64,000 nucleotides of DNA from Leifsonia sp. AG29 (GCF_009765225.1 NZ_VMSF01000001.1:2232001-2296000); one strand, 5' to 3'; counted from the stretch's first letter, positions 27,900-37,036 are shown. The notes: generated by a model not told the origin, from the letters alone. Program-made: numbers and translations.

Positions 27900-30782
27900 T
27901 TGCCGAACTTCGACTTCCTCGCCCAGCCTGCCCTCCCGCGCCCGGACGTCACGCCGGACGACGCGGTCGCGATCGCCGCCTCCCGCTTCGGCCTCGACGG
28001 GCGCATCACCGAGCTCGGGAGCAATCAGGACCGCAACTTCCTCATCGACACGGGCGAGGGACGCTTCGTTCTGAAGCTCGCCAACCCGGTGTTCTCCGAG
28101 GAGGAACTGCTCGCGCAGAACGCCGCCCTGGAGGCGCTGGCCGGGTCGGGCATCCGCATCCCCGAGGTCATCCGCTCGCTCGAAGGAGACGAGCTCGTGC
28201 CCGTCGACGTCCGCGGCCGCGTGCTCCTCGCGCGCGTGCTCCGCTATCTCGACGGCGACCCGCTGACCGGCGTCGAGCGCCCCACGCGGGAGCAGCTCCG
28301 CACCCTCGGCGCGCTCGCCGGCCGGGTCGCCGCGGGCCTCGCGCGCCTCGACCACCCGGGGCTCGAGCGCAGCACCCAGTGGGACGCGCGGATCGGCGGC
28401 CAGGTCGTCGATCTGCTCCTCGACTTCGTCGACCAGCCCGCGAAGAAGAGCGTCGTGCGCGCCGCGTCCGACGAGGCGCTCGCCCGGCTCGAACCGCTCC
28501 GCTCGCGGCTCCGGGTGCAGGCGGTGCACGGCGACGTCACTGACGACAACATCGTCCTCGGCGACGACGGCCCGGGCGTCATCGACTTCGGCGACGTCTC
28601 CGCCGGCTGGCTGGCCGCCGAGCTGGCCGCGACGGTGACGAGCGCACTCCACCACGTCCCCGACGAGCCGCTCGCCGTCCTCGACGTCATCGAGGCGTTC
28701 CACGCGGAGGCGCCGCTCGACGACGCCGACATCGAGGCGCTCTGGCCCCTGGTCGTGCTGCGCGGAGCCGTCCTGGTCGTGAGCGGCGAGCAGCAGGTCG
28801 CCCTCGAGGCCGACAACGTCTACGCCGACGAGAACCGCGCCCACGAGTGGGTCGCCTTCGACGTCGCCCGCCGCCTCGACGTCGACGAGGTCGCGGCACT
28901 GATCCGGATGAGACTGGCCGGCATCGGGCGTGCAGGTGCGGACGCCGGGCGCGGAATCGGACGCGTCGTCGCGCTGGAGAGCACCGCCTCCCACGTGTCG
29001 GATCTATCCGTCACCGCGCGCGACCTCGATGCGGGAGCGTGGCTGGACCGTGACGTCGAGGAGGAGGTCCTCCGACGTGTCGCGCACGAGCACGGGCACG
29101 CTCTGACGCGCTACGGGGAGGCACGCCTCACGCGCGCCACGGTCGACCGCTCCTCCCCCACACCGATCATCGCGCTCGGGGTCACGCTCGAGGCACCCAC
29201 AGGCGTCGAGGTGGTCGCCCCGTTCGCCGGCGAGCTGACCCTCGTCGGGGGCTCGTGGCTGCTCAGCGGCGACGACGTCGACCTCTGGCTCGACGGACTC
29301 GCCCGGCCGCTCACGACCGCGTCCGTCCGAGCCGGCGAGCCCCTCGGCTCAGCGGTGCGGCTGACCGTGCAGCTCAGCCGCCTGCGCGGGCACCGGCCGC
29401 CCGCGTTCGTCACGCCGTCCCTCCCCTGGAGCGAGTGGAGGGAGCTCTCGCCCGACCCGTCCGCCCTCTTCGGCGTCGACCTGGCCGTGAGCGCGTCCGA
29501 CCCGGAAGAGGTCCTCGGCCGCCGCGACGCGTCTTTCGCGCGCGTGCAGGAGCACTACTTCGCACACCCGCCGCTCATCGAACGAGGCTGGCGGCACCAC
29601 CTCGTCGATACCCGGTCGCAGACCTACATCGACATGGTCAACAACGTGACGCAGATCGGCCACGGGCATCCGCGGCTGGTGGAGGCGGTCCGCGACCAGT
29701 GGGCGCGTCTCAACACCAACTCGCGCTTCCACTACGAGGAGCTGTCGCGGTTCACGGAGCGGCTCGTCGAGCTGGCCCCGGACGGGCTCGACACCGTGTT
29801 CCTGGTGAACAGCGGTAGCGAGGCCGTCGACCTCGCCCTGCGGCTCGCGCAGACGCACACCCGACGGAAGACCATCCTCGCCGTGACGGAGGCCTACCAC
29901 GGCTGGACGGTCGGCTCCGACGCGGTCTCCTCTTCGCTCGGCGACAACCCGCGGGCGCTCGAAACGCGGCCCGACTGGGTGAAGCTCGTCGCCGCACCCA
30001 ACTCGCTGCGCGGCAGGCACACCGGACCCGACGCGGGTCCCGCCTACCTGGCCGATCTCGACGCCGACCTGGCCGCGCTCGACGCGGCCGGCACCGAGGT
30101 GGCCGGCTACATCGCCGAGCCCGTGTTCGGCAATGCGGGCGGCCTCATGCTGCCCGACGGCTATCTCGCTGGCGTCTACGAGCGCATCCGGGCGCGCGGC
30201 GGCGTGTGCATCGCCGACGAGGTGCAGGTCGGCTACGGGAGGCTGGGCCACTACTTCTGGGGTTCCGAGCAGCAGGGCGTCATCCCCGACGTCATCACCA
30301 TCGCGAAAGCGATGGGCAACGGTCAGCCGCTCGGGGCCGTCATCACGCGGCGCGAGATCGCCGAGTCCTTCGCCGCCGAGGGAAGCTTCTTCTCCTCGGC
30401 CGGAGGAAGCCCCGTCAGCTCCGTCGTCGGGCTGACCGTGCTCGACGTGATGCGCGACGAGCAGCTGCAGCGGAACGCCGCGGTCGTCGGAGACCACCTG
30501 GCGGCGCGCCTCCGGGAGCTGGGTGAGCGCCACCCGCTCGTCGGGGCTGTCCACGGGATGGGCCTCTACCTCGGCATGGAGCTCGTTCTCGACCGCGAGA
30601 CCCTCGCGCCCGCGACCGCGGAGGCCGCACTCGTGTGCGACCGGATGCTCGCCGAGGGAGTCATCGTGCAGCCGACCGGCGACTTCAAGAACGTGCTCAA
30701 GATCAAGCCGCCGCTCTGCATCACGCGGGAGAGCGCCGACCGCTTCGCCGACGCGCTCGACTTGGTTCTCGCGACGCTGTAG
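27900..30782 (+). CDS. Fusion: APH-type kinase - M23/lipoyl-like domain - class III aminotransferase
   Basis: 960-residue, three-part protein. Residues 1-330 are an aminoglycoside-phosphotransferase-like kinase: HGDVTDDNIVL (catalytic loop, near 210) and VIDFGDVS. Residues 400-520 resemble an M23/biotinyl-lipoyl beta fold (VEVVAPFAGELTLVGGSW). Residues 540-960 are a class III PLP enzyme with VNSGSEAVDLAL, ADEVQVGYGRLG and the PLP lysine near 802 (ITIAKAMGNGQ). Such fusions were the clue linking hydroxylysine kinase (AGPHD1) to the phospho-lyases AGXT2L1/2. So phosphorylation of an amino alcohol followed by phosphate elimination is likely. The TTG start at 27900 is preceded by CTGGAG. Confidence 0.85.
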   Translation: MPNFDFLAQPALPRPDVTPDDAVAIAASRFGLDGRITELGSNQDRNFLIDTGEGRFVLKLANPVFSEEELLAQNAALEALAGSGIRIPEVIRSLEGDELVPVDVRGRVLLARVLRYLDGDPLTGVERPTREQLRTLGALAGRVAAGLARLDHPGLERSTQWDARIGGQVVDLLLDFVDQPAKKSVVRAASDEALARLEPLRSRLRVQAVHGDVTDDNIVLGDDGPGVIDFGDVSAGWLAAELAATVTSALHHVPDEPLAVLDVIEAFHAEAPLDDADIEALWPLVVLRGAVLVVSGEQQVALEADNVYADENRAHEWVAFDVARRLDVDEVAALIRMRLAGIGRAGADAGRGIGRVVALESTASHVSDLSVTARDLDAGAWLDRDVEEEVLRRVAHEHGHALTRYGEARLTRATVDRSSPTPIIALGVTLEAPTGVEVVAPFAGELTLVGGSWLLSGDDVDLWLDGLARPLTTASVRAGEPLGSAVRLTVQLSRLRGHRPPAFVTPSLPWSEWRELSPDPSALFGVDLAVSASDPEEVLGRRDASFARVQEHYFAHPPLIERGWRHHLVDTRSQTYIDMVNNVTQIGHGHPRLVEAVRDQWARLNTNSRFHYEELSRFTERLVELAPDGLDTVFLVNSGSEAVDLALRLAQTHTRRKTILAVTEAYHGWTVGSDAVSSSLGDNPRALETRPDWVKLVAAPNSLRGRHTGPDAGPAYLADLDADLAALDAAGTEVAGYIAEPVFGNAGGLMLPDGYLAGVYERIRARGGVCIADEVQVGYGRLGHYFWGSEQQGVIPDVITIAKAMGNGQPLGAVITRREIAESFAAEGSFFSSAGGSPVSSVVGLTVLDVMRDEQLQRNAAVVGDHLAARLRELGERHPLVGAVHGMGLYLGMELVLDRETLAPATAEAALVCDRMLAEGVIVQPTGDFKNVLKIKPPLCITRESADRFADALDLVLATL

Positions 30783-30838
30783 GCGGCTCGAACGCTGCAC
30801 CGGCTACGGCCTCGGGCGGTGTCCCGTATCGTCGTCCC

Positions 30839-31438
30839 GTGCTCGCAACCTTCCTGACCGGCCTCGGCTCCGGCGCCTCCCTCATCGTCGCCATCGGGGC
30901 GCAGAACGCCTTCGTCCTCCGGCAGGGACTCCGTCGCAGCCACGTCCTCCCCATCGTCGTCATCTGCGTCCTCAGCGACGCCGTGCTCATCGCAGCGGGT
31001 GTCGCCGGCATCGGAGTGCTCGTCAAACAGGCGCCGCTCGCGCTCGAGATCGTGCGCTGGGCCGGGTTCGCGTTCCTCCTCGGGTACGCCGTCTTCGCCG
31101 CGCGCCGGGCGCTCCGTCCCGAATCGCTGCAGACGGCCGGAGCCGTCGCCGGTTCGCTGGCCGCCGCCATCGCGACCTGCCTGGCCATCACCTGGCTCAA
31201 CCCGCACGTGTACCTCGACACGGTGCTGCTGCTGGGCTCGCTGTCGGCCTCGCACGGCGACCCGGGGAGGTGGGTGTTCGGGCTCGGGGCGGCGACCGCG
31301 AGCCTCCTGTGGTTCAGCCTCCTCGGGTTCGGCGCGCGGCTAGCTGCGCCGGTTTTCGCGAAACCGGTGGCGTGGCGGGTGCTCGATGCGGGGATCGCGG
31401 TGCTGATGGTGGTGCTGGCGGTGCTGCTGGTCGTGTGA
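30839..31438 (+). CDS. LysE/ArgO family amino acid exporter
   Basis: 199-residue membrane protein with about six helices. The N-terminal GLGSGASLIVAIGAQNAFVLRQG is the LysE signature, and CLAITWLNPHVYLDTVLLLG is the conserved central motif with its Asn-Pro. Members export lysine, arginine or analogues. Start is GTG at 30839, 56 bp after the kinase-aminotransferase fusion. Co-location with a probable hydroxylysine- or amino-alcohol-degrading enzyme suggests export or relief from a basic amino acid analogue (inference). Confidence 0.9.
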   Translation: MLATFLTGLGSGASLIVAIGAQNAFVLRQGLRRSHVLPIVVICVLSDAVLIAAGVAGIGVLVKQAPLALEIVRWAGFAFLLGYAVFAARRALRPESLQTAGAVAGSLAAAIATCLAITWLNPHVYLDTVLLLGSLSASHGDPGRWVFGLGAATASLLWFSLLGFGARLAAPVFAKPVAWRVLDAGIAVLMVVLAVLLVV

Positions 31439-31470
31439 GCCTGCGCGGACCGGGCCGAGACAGGGAAAGC

Positions 31471-31500
31471 AGAAGGGCCGCCCGATCGGGCGGCCCTTCT
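31471..31500. terminator. Bidirectional terminator between lysE and tRNA-Ala
   Basis: A 30-base perfect palindrome: AGAAGGGCCGCCC, GATC, GGGCGGCCCTTCT. A-rich and T-rich flanks allow it to work for the exporter (+) and the tRNA (-). Confidence 0.85.
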
Positions 31501-31529
31501 GTGCGAGTTCGGGTCACGATGTGACTCGG

Positions 31530-31602
31530 TGGAGCTAAGGAGATTCGAACTCCTGACCTCTTCGATGCGAACGAAGCGCGCTACCAACTGCGCCATAGCC
31601 CC
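31530..31602 (-). tRNA. tRNA-Ala (anticodon CGC)
   Basis: 73 nt folds as a full cloverleaf. Acceptor arms GGGGCTA/TAGCTCC have one G-T pair, the D-arm is GCGC-AGTTGGTA-GCGC, the anticodon stem CTTCG/CGAAG closes the loop TTCGCAT, and the T-arm is AGGAG-TTCGAAT-CTCCT. Anticodon CGC reads GCG alanine codons. The 3' CCA is not encoded. Confidence 0.95.
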
Positions 31603-31733
31603 GAGGAACTGCTTAGAAACAATAGCACCCCGCTCCCGCCGATTCGAAATCGAGGGCGGCTCAGGGAGGGGGTGCCGTGGGGACGGGTCGCTTCGGGAGG
31701 GGGCCGCAATCGACACGCCGCGGCGGCGGGGTT

Positions 31734-31777
31734 AACGGAGGACATTCTGGGGTTTTGGGTCGCTGGTGTCCTCCGTT
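31734..31777. repeat. 11-bp inverted repeat in a G-rich spacer
   Basis: AACGGAGGACA (31734-31744) and TGTCCTCCGTT (31767-31777) pair perfectly around a 22-nt loop with a GGGGTTTTGGG run. The whole spacer 31603-31990 between the tRNA and the next gene holds no convincing coding frame; a second weaker repeat (GTGTCAC/GTGACAC) lies near 31861-31893. Confidence 0.6.
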
Positions 31778-31990
31778 GGCGACGAGGCGCGGCGGGCCGA
31801 GCCGGGCCGCGGCGGGCGGGGGCTGGGGATCCAGACGGGGGTGCGTCGTCCGGGGCGTGGGTGTCACGAAGGGGGGAACCCAGGGTGACACGCCGGGGTG
31901 GAGCGGATGAGGGAGGGCGAACGGTCGACTGGCTGGGACTTCTTCCTCCGTTGCCCGCGAGGGCGCGGCGGAGCGGCGCGGAGCGGAGCG

Positions 31991-33100
31991 TCAGCTCGCG
32001 GCGCGGCGGCGGCGGAGGACGGCGTCAAGGTCCATGGGGCCGGTCTCGAGCTCGTCGAGGATGCCCATGCTGGCGAAGCGGCTCGGTGCCGGGGCCGGCG
32101 CTGCGATCGGAGCGGGACGGCCCGGCGCTGTGTCGCGTTCGGCCACCGCTCCCTCCTCATCGTGCCGCTGCTCCGCCCCCGAAGGCACCGCGGCCACGGG
32201 CCGGAGCGGCACGGCCGGGGCCGGGGCCGCCTGGGCCGCACGGCGCTCGAACTCGCTGCGCGCGGCCGCTCGGCGGAGTTCCGCGGCGGCGTCGACCGAC
32301 GCCATCGCCGCGGCGGCGACGGTGCCGGGCGAGAGGTGGAGGGGCTTCGGCAGCGGCTGCGGCGTCCAGCTCTGACGCAGGCGCTCCTGGACGGGAAGCT
32401 CGTGCTGCGCGTGGTCGTAGAGATCCGGGGAGGCGGGGGCCGCCGGAACGAAGGGGGTCGCCGCCGGCACGGTGCCCCGCGCCCGCGCCAGCCGCACGAG
32501 CATCGCCGTGGAGCCGACGACGGCAGCGGCGGAAACCACGAGGATCGGCCAAGCGCCCGACGCTCGCAGTGCGATGCCGGCCACGAGCCCGGTCGCGCCC
32601 GCCAGGAGCACGAAGGTGGAGAGGGCCCGCGCCCGCCGGAGTCGGCGGCGACGCTGAGGCGAGAGCACGGGACGGGCAGCGGACGCCGCGATCACGCGCG
32701 CACGCTGGGCCGCGGCCGCGCGTGCGGCGCGCTCGAGGGCGATGGCGTGCGCGGCTGCACGCTCCGCCTCTTCGGCGGCGAGCCTGCGCTCCTCCGCCAG
32801 GGCCTGTTCGCGGCGAGCGTGCGCTGCCGCCTCGGCCCGCGCCTCCGCGAGCCGCTTCTCCTCCGAGCGGCGGAGGATGCGCTGCTGCTCGGCGACTGTG
32901 CGGGCGGTCGCCTCCACGCGCACGGCCTCGGGCAGCTCGCTCGTCTCGGCGAGGATGCGCAGGGTCTGCTGCAGCCGGACGGCGTTCCGTTCGGTCGTCA
33001 CGAACTCACGCCGTCTCAGCCAGACGGGGACCAGATAGGCCAGCCAGAGTGCAGCCGCGATGGCCACGATCACTCCGCCGCCCATCACATCCCCGTTCAT
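31991..33100 (-). CDS. Conserved actinobacterial membrane protein of unknown function
   Basis: 369 residues. An N-terminal helix (GGGVIVAIAAALWLAYLVPVWL) is followed by RREFVTTERNAVRLQQTLRIL and a long Ala/Glu/Arg-rich charged coil (about residues 60-150). Then come a helical pair (LSTFVLLAGATGLVAGIAL and WPILVVSAAAVVGSTAML) and a low-complexity Pro/Ala tail. The ATG at 33100 begins right at the first helix. Topology suggests a cytoplasmic coiled coil between membrane segments. No catalytic motif is seen. Confidence 0.7.
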   Translation of the reverse strand: MNGDVMGGGVIVAIAAALWLAYLVPVWLRRREFVTTERNAVRLQQTLRILAETSELPEAVRVEATARTVAEQQRILRRSEEKRLAEARAEAAAHARREQALAEERRLAAEEAERAAAHAIALERAARAAAAQRARVIAASAARPVLSPQRRRRLRRARALSTFVLLAGATGLVAGIALRASGAWPILVVSAAAVVGSTAMLVRLARARGTVPAATPFVPAAPASPDLYDHAQHELPVQERLRQSWTPQPLPKPLHLSPGTVAAAAMASVDAAAELRRAAARSEFERRAAQAAPAPAVPLRPVAAVPSGAEQRHDEEGAVAERDTAPGRPAPIAAPAPAPSRFASMGILDELETGPMDLDAVLRRRRAAS

Positions 33101-33218
33101 GCCTCCACGGTAGGGGCGGGAGCGCCGGGCCACCGGCAAGCCGGGGGTGTGTTTCGCGATCCAGAATTCTCTCAGGAGGCTCGGACCGTGCGCTCGGCCG
33201 GCGCGAGGCGGAGCCGCG

Positions 33219-33881
33219 TCAGCGGTGCCGGGCGACGGGAAGCGGGATGGAGGCGGCCGCCCGGTCGTCCGGGGAGACCACGGCCGCGTCGGACGGGGCC
33301 TCGCCGTCGAGCCAGCGGCGGAGCACGCCCTGCGGGAGCTCCTCCGAGACGAGCCCGAAGCAGAAGTGGTCGCGCCAGTCGCCGTTGATGTGGATGTACC
33401 GCCTCCTCAGCCCCTCGTACCGGAAGCCGAGCTTCTCGACGACGCGCAGGCTGGGCGCGTTCTCGGGCCGGATGCAGATCTCCATGCGATGCAGACCCAA
33501 CTGGTAGAAGCAGTAGTCCGTCGCGAGGGCGACCGCCGTCGGCGTGATGTTCTTGCCCGCGAACTCCTCCGCGATCCAGTACCCGATGGTCGCGCTCGAG
33601 AGCGAGCCGTAGCTGATCGACGACACGTTCAGCTGGCCGGCGAGCCTCCCGTCGTACTCCACGATGAACGGGAGGCCGTGGCCGGCGCGGGCGTTGGCGA
33701 GCAGCGACCGGATGCTGGCGCGGGTGTCGAACGAGCCCGGGGCGTACGGGCTGGTCGCCTCCCACTGGCGCAGCCAGGAGCGGTTGTCGAGGAGCGACCG
33801 CTCCAGGGCCCGCGCGTCGCGCAGGCGGATCGGCCGCAACCCCACACGGCCCTCCGACAGGGTCGGGATCACGATGGCCAC
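33219..33881 (-). CDS. GNAT N-acetyltransferase, RimJ/RimL type
   Basis: 220 residues. Family marks are VGLRPIRLRDARALER near the start, IGYWIAEEFAGKNITPTAV (acetyl-CoA loop region), HRMEICIRPENAPSLRVVEKLGF and YEGLRRRYIHINGDWRDHFCF. These match the RimJ/RimL group, which acetylates protein or small-molecule N-termini; the chain may act on a ribosomal protein. A GTG start at 33881 has a strong AGGAGGAG site. It lies 20 bp after galU, probably in one operon. Confidence 0.88.
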   Translation of the reverse strand: MAIVIPTLSEGRVGLRPIRLRDARALERSLLDNRSWLRQWEATSPYAPGSFDTRASIRSLLANARAGHGLPFIVEYDGRLAGQLNVSSISYGSLSSATIGYWIAEEFAGKNITPTAVALATDYCFYQLGLHRMEICIRPENAPSLRVVEKLGFRYEGLRRRYIHINGDWRDHFCFGLVSEELPQGVLRRWLDGEAPSDAAVVSPDDRAAASIPLPVARHR

Positions 33882-33900
33882 GGACTCCTCCTGACGGGGC

Positions 33901-34878
33901 CTAGTGGTCCTCGACGCGGATCGTCGAGATGGGGCCGGTCGGGTCGGCCGGCATCTCCTCGACGATCTCGCCGGGCTTGTCGTCGAGCTCTGCGGCGAAC
34001 TCGCGGAGCCACGGGCGGAGCTCGGGCCCGAGGTCCTCCCGGTCGACCGCGAGCTGCACGATGGCCTTGATGTAGTCGAGTCGGTCGCCCGTGTCGTAAC
34101 GGCGGCCGCGGAACACCACACCGTACACGCCGCCGGTCCAGTCCGGCGCCTCGGCCATCGACTGGAGCGCGTCGGTCAGCTGGATCTCTCCCCCGCGGCC
34201 CGGCTTGGTGCGCTCGAGGACATCGAACACCTCCGGACGCAGGATGTAGCGGCCGATGACCGCGTAGTTCGACGGCGCGTGCTCGGCGTCCGGCTTCTCG
34301 ACGAGCCCCGTGATGCGCACGACGTCGTCCTCGTCGGTGGGCTCGACCGCGGCGGCGCCGTAGAGGTGGATGGACTCGGGCGGGACCTCGAGCAGAGCGA
34401 CGACGCTCGTGTGCCGCTGGGCCTGGACGGTGAGCATCCGCTTGAGCAGATCGTCCCTCGCATCGATGATGTCGTCACCGAGGAGCACGGCGAACGGCTC
34501 GCGCCCGACGTGCATCTGGGCGCGCAGCACGGCGTGACCGAGGCCCATCGGGTCGCCCTGCCGCACGTAGTGCATGTCGGCCAGCACGCTCGAGTAGTTC
34601 ACCTTCTGGAGGCGCGCGGTGTCGCCCTTCTTGGTCAGGGCGTCCTCGAGCTCCGCATTGCGGTCGAAGTGGTTCTCGAGCGCGTTCTTGTTGCGGCCGG
34701 TGACCATCAGGACGTCGTGCAGGCCGGCGTCGACCGCCTCCTCCACCACGTACTGGATGGCGGGCTTGTCCACGACGGGGAGCATCTCCTTCGGCATCGC
34801 CTTCGTCGCCGGGAGGAACCGTGTTCCGAGCCCGGCGGCGGGGATCACTGCTTTCGTCACTCTGTCGTGGTTCACCAT
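33901..34878 (-). CDS. galU: UTP--glucose-1-phosphate uridylyltransferase
   Basis: 325 residues, normal GalU length. VIPAAGLGTRFLPATKAMPKEMLP is the nucleotide-binding signature, and VDKPAIQYVVEEA, GHAVLRAQ, VLLGDDII and VEKPDAEHAPSNYAVIGRY are all present. It makes UDP-glucose for envelope polysaccharide and glycolipid. The ATG at 34878 lies 58 bp from the divergent cyclo-ligase gene, so both promoters share that gap. Confidence 0.96.
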   Translation of the reverse strand: MVNHDRVTKAVIPAAGLGTRFLPATKAMPKEMLPVVDKPAIQYVVEEAVDAGLHDVLMVTGRNKNALENHFDRNAELEDALTKKGDTARLQKVNYSSVLADMHYVRQGDPMGLGHAVLRAQMHVGREPFAVLLGDDIIDARDDLLKRMLTVQAQRHTSVVALLEVPPESIHLYGAAAVEPTDEDDVVRITGLVEKPDAEHAPSNYAVIGRYILRPEVFDVLERTKPGRGGEIQLTDALQSMAEAPDWTGGVYGVVFRGRRYDTGDRLDYIKAIVQLAVDREDLGPELRPWLREFAAELDDKPGEIVEEMPADPTGPISTIRVEDH

Positions 34879-34936
34879 GCCGCCTACAGTATCCGCATTG
34901 CGGTCCCGTCACGGCCCCATCTTCTAGGATTGCCCC

Positions 34937-35521
34937 ATGGATTCGGATACCGCCGCCCATCGCAAGCGCGCACTGCGCGCCGAGCTCCGGGAGCGACGGC
35001 AGAACCTCACCAGCACAGAGCGTGCGGCTGCGAGCGCGGGCATCACCCGCAATCTCGTCGACCTCACCACCGACCTCTCCGCGCGCTCCGTCGCCTGCTA
35101 CCTCTCCACCTCCATCGAGCCGGACACCCGGCCGTTTGTGAACTGGGCCCGCGCCCAGGGGATCCGGGTGCTCCTCCCGATCTCCCGCGAGGACGGCCTC
35201 CTCGACTGGACCACCGGCGACGGGGAGACCGAGACCGAGGGCCTCTTCGGGCTCCCGGAGGCGGTCGGAGATCTCCTCGGCCCGATCGCCATCAACGACG
35301 TCGACCTCATCATCATCCCGGCGGCTGCGGTCGGAGCGGACGGGCTCCGCATGGGCTGGGGCCGCGGCTATTTCGACAAGACGCTCGGCAGCATGGAAAA
35401 ATGTCCTCCGGTGTACGCCGTGCTCTTCGACGGCGAGCTCGTGGACGAGGTCCCGCGCGAGCGGCACGACCAGCCGGTCGACGGCGCGGTCACGCCGACG
35501 CGGATCGTCCAGTTCTCCTGA
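34937..35521 (+). CDS. 5-formyltetrahydrofolate cyclo-ligase
   Basis: 194 residues, the usual size. KRALRAELRERRQNL near the start, the IIIPAAAVGADGLRMGWGRGYFDKTL motif (ATP/folate site) and the short VPRERHDQPVDGAVTPTRI C-terminus identify the family. It converts 5-formyl-THF to 5,10-methenyl-THF using ATP. The pairing with an FmdB zinc ribbon and mscL downstream is a conserved actinobacterial order as I recall it. Confidence 0.94.
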   Translation: MDSDTAAHRKRALRAELRERRQNLTSTERAAASAGITRNLVDLTTDLSARSVACYLSTSIEPDTRPFVNWARAQGIRVLLPISREDGLLDWTTGDGETETEGLFGLPEAVGDLLGPIAINDVDLIIIPAAAVGADGLRMGWGRGYFDKTLGSMEKCPPVYAVLFDGELVDEVPRERHDQPVDGAVTPTRIVQFS

Positions 35522-35557
35522 CTGCGCGGCGCCAAGACCCGAGACGAGCGGAAGACG

Positions 35558-35914
35558 ATGCCCACCTACTCCTACGCGTGCCGCGACTGCGGCCACGCCT
35601 TCGACATCCAGCAGGCCTTCACCGATGATGCGCTCACCGTCTGCCCGAACTGCGGCGGGTCGCTCCGCAAGGTGTTCGGGACCGTCGGGGTGACCTTCAA
35701 CGGCTCCGGCTTCTACCGCACCGACTCGCGCGGGGGTACGAAGGCGGGAGGGAGCGGCTCGGGTTCCGCCGCGGCCCCGTCGGGAGGCGGTGCGTCCGGC
35801 TCCGGATCGGGCTCGTCGGGTTCGGGCTCGGGCTCGGGCTCGTCGTCCGGCTCGGGTTCGTCCGGCTCCGGCTCCTCTAGTTCGTCGTCGGCCTCATCCG
35901 GGTCGGCGGCCTAA
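35558..35914 (+). CDS. FmdB family zinc ribbon protein
   Basis: 118 residues. The N-terminal 45 residues form the FmdB/CxxC_CXXC_SSSS zinc ribbon: YACRDCGHAFDIQQAF and VCPNCGGSLRKVF, with the family GVTFNGSGFYRTD tail. The remainder is a low-complexity Gly/Ser tract of about 60 residues, which is probably disordered. It may be a regulator or a structural metal protein; function is not established. Lies 36 bp after the cyclo-ligase gene. Confidence 0.88.
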   Translation: MPTYSYACRDCGHAFDIQQAFTDDALTVCPNCGGSLRKVFGTVGVTFNGSGFYRTDSRGGTKAGGSGSGSAAAPSGGGASGSGSGSSGSGSGSGSSSGSGSSGSGSSSSSSASSGSAA

Positions 35915-35954
35915 GCGTCCGGCACCACCCCTCCTGCCTCGAAAGGGATCGGTC

Positions 35955-36392
35955 ATGCTCAAAGGGTTCAGGGAGTTCATCCTCCGCGGGAATGTGATCG
36001 ACCTGGCGGTCGCGGTCGTCATCGGCGCCGCGTTCACCGCCATCGTCACCTCCATCGTTACCAACCTGATCAACCCCCTGATCGGCGCCTTCTTCAAGGC
36101 GAGCTCGCTCGACCACGCAATGGTGGTGACGCTCAACGGTTCCGAGATCAAGTTCGGCGCGGTGCTCGGCGCGATCATCAACTTCCTGATCGTCGCCGTC
36201 GTGGTGTACTTCGCGTTCGTCCTCCCGATCAACACGATCAAGTCGCGGGCCGAGCGCCTCCGCAAGAAGGGCGTCGTCGAGCCCGGCGCTCCCGTGACCG
36301 AGCTGGACCTCCTCACCGAGATCCGCGACCTCCTGTCGGCGCAGCAGGCGCCCCCGGCCGCCTCGGGCCGGCACGCCGACCCCACCGTCTGA
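35955..36392 (+). CDS. mscL: Large-conductance mechanosensitive channel MscL
   Basis: 145 residues. KGFREFILRGNVIDLAVAVVIG is the canonical N-terminal amphipathic helix plus first membrane helix. AIINFLIVAVVVYFAFVLPIN is the second, and a basic KSRAERLRKK bundle helix follows. It opens under membrane tension to release solutes on osmotic downshock. Start ATG at 35955 with GAAAGGGATC upstream. A GC-rich tandem array starts right after the stop. Confidence 0.95.
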   Translation: MLKGFREFILRGNVIDLAVAVVIGAAFTAIVTSIVTNLINPLIGAFFKASSLDHAMVVTLNGSEIKFGAVLGAIINFLIVAVVVYFAFVLPINTIKSRAERLRKKGVVEPGAPVTELDLLTEIRDLLSAQQAPPAASGRHADPTV

Positions 36393-36394
36393 GG

Positions 36395-37036
36395 CGCGCG
36401 CCGCCCCTTCGCGGCGCGACTGCGCCCTCCCGGGACAACTGCGCTCGCGCGCGCACGCGCCTACGTCCCACGACGCCGCAGCCGCCGCCGCACCGAGCGC
36501 CGAGCGCAGAGGCGCTGACGCGGCCGCGCTGCGCGCTGCGCGCTCGCCGCGCGACTGCGGCCTCCCGAGACAACTGCGCTCGCGCGCGCAGGCGCATGCG
36601 TCCCACGACACCGCAGCCGCCGACTCACCGAGCGCCGAAGCGCCAACGCCGGCGCCGCGCTGCGCGCGCTCGCGGCGCGACTGCGGCCTCCCGAGACAGC
36701 TGCGCTCGCGCGCGCACGCGCATACGTCCCACGACACCGCAGCCGCCGACGCACCGAGCGCCGAGCGCCGAGCGCCGAGCGCCGGGCGCCGAGCGCCGAG
36801 GCGCTGACGCGGGCGCCGCGCTGCGCGCTCGCGGCGGGGTTGCGCCCTCCCGGGACAGCTGCGCTCGCGCGCGCAAGCGCATGCGTCCCACGACGCCGCA
36901 CTCGCCGGCGCACCGAGCGCCGAAGCGCTGACGCGGGCGCTGCACCGCGCTGCGCGCGCTCGCGGCGCGACTGCGGCCTCCCGAGACCACTGCGCTTGCG
37001 CGCGCAGGCGCATGCCTCCACGACGCCGCACTCGCC
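36395..37036. repeat. GC-rich imperfect tandem array, 5 copies of about 130 bp
   Basis: A unit with TGCGSCCTCCCG, GCGCTCGCGCGCGC and GCATGCGTCCCACGAC recurs. The first motif stands at 36421, 36556, 36682, 36841 and 36972, giving spacings of 135, 126, 159 and 131. The long unit is swollen by several tandem GAGCGCC heptamers near 36760-36800. It fills the whole gap between mscL and the 61-residue gene; open frames in it are composition artefacts. Confidence 0.85.

Noticed and set aside
36449-37000. Several open frames within the GC-rich array
   Set aside because: They follow the repeat period, are Arg/Ala low complexity and lack ribosome sites.
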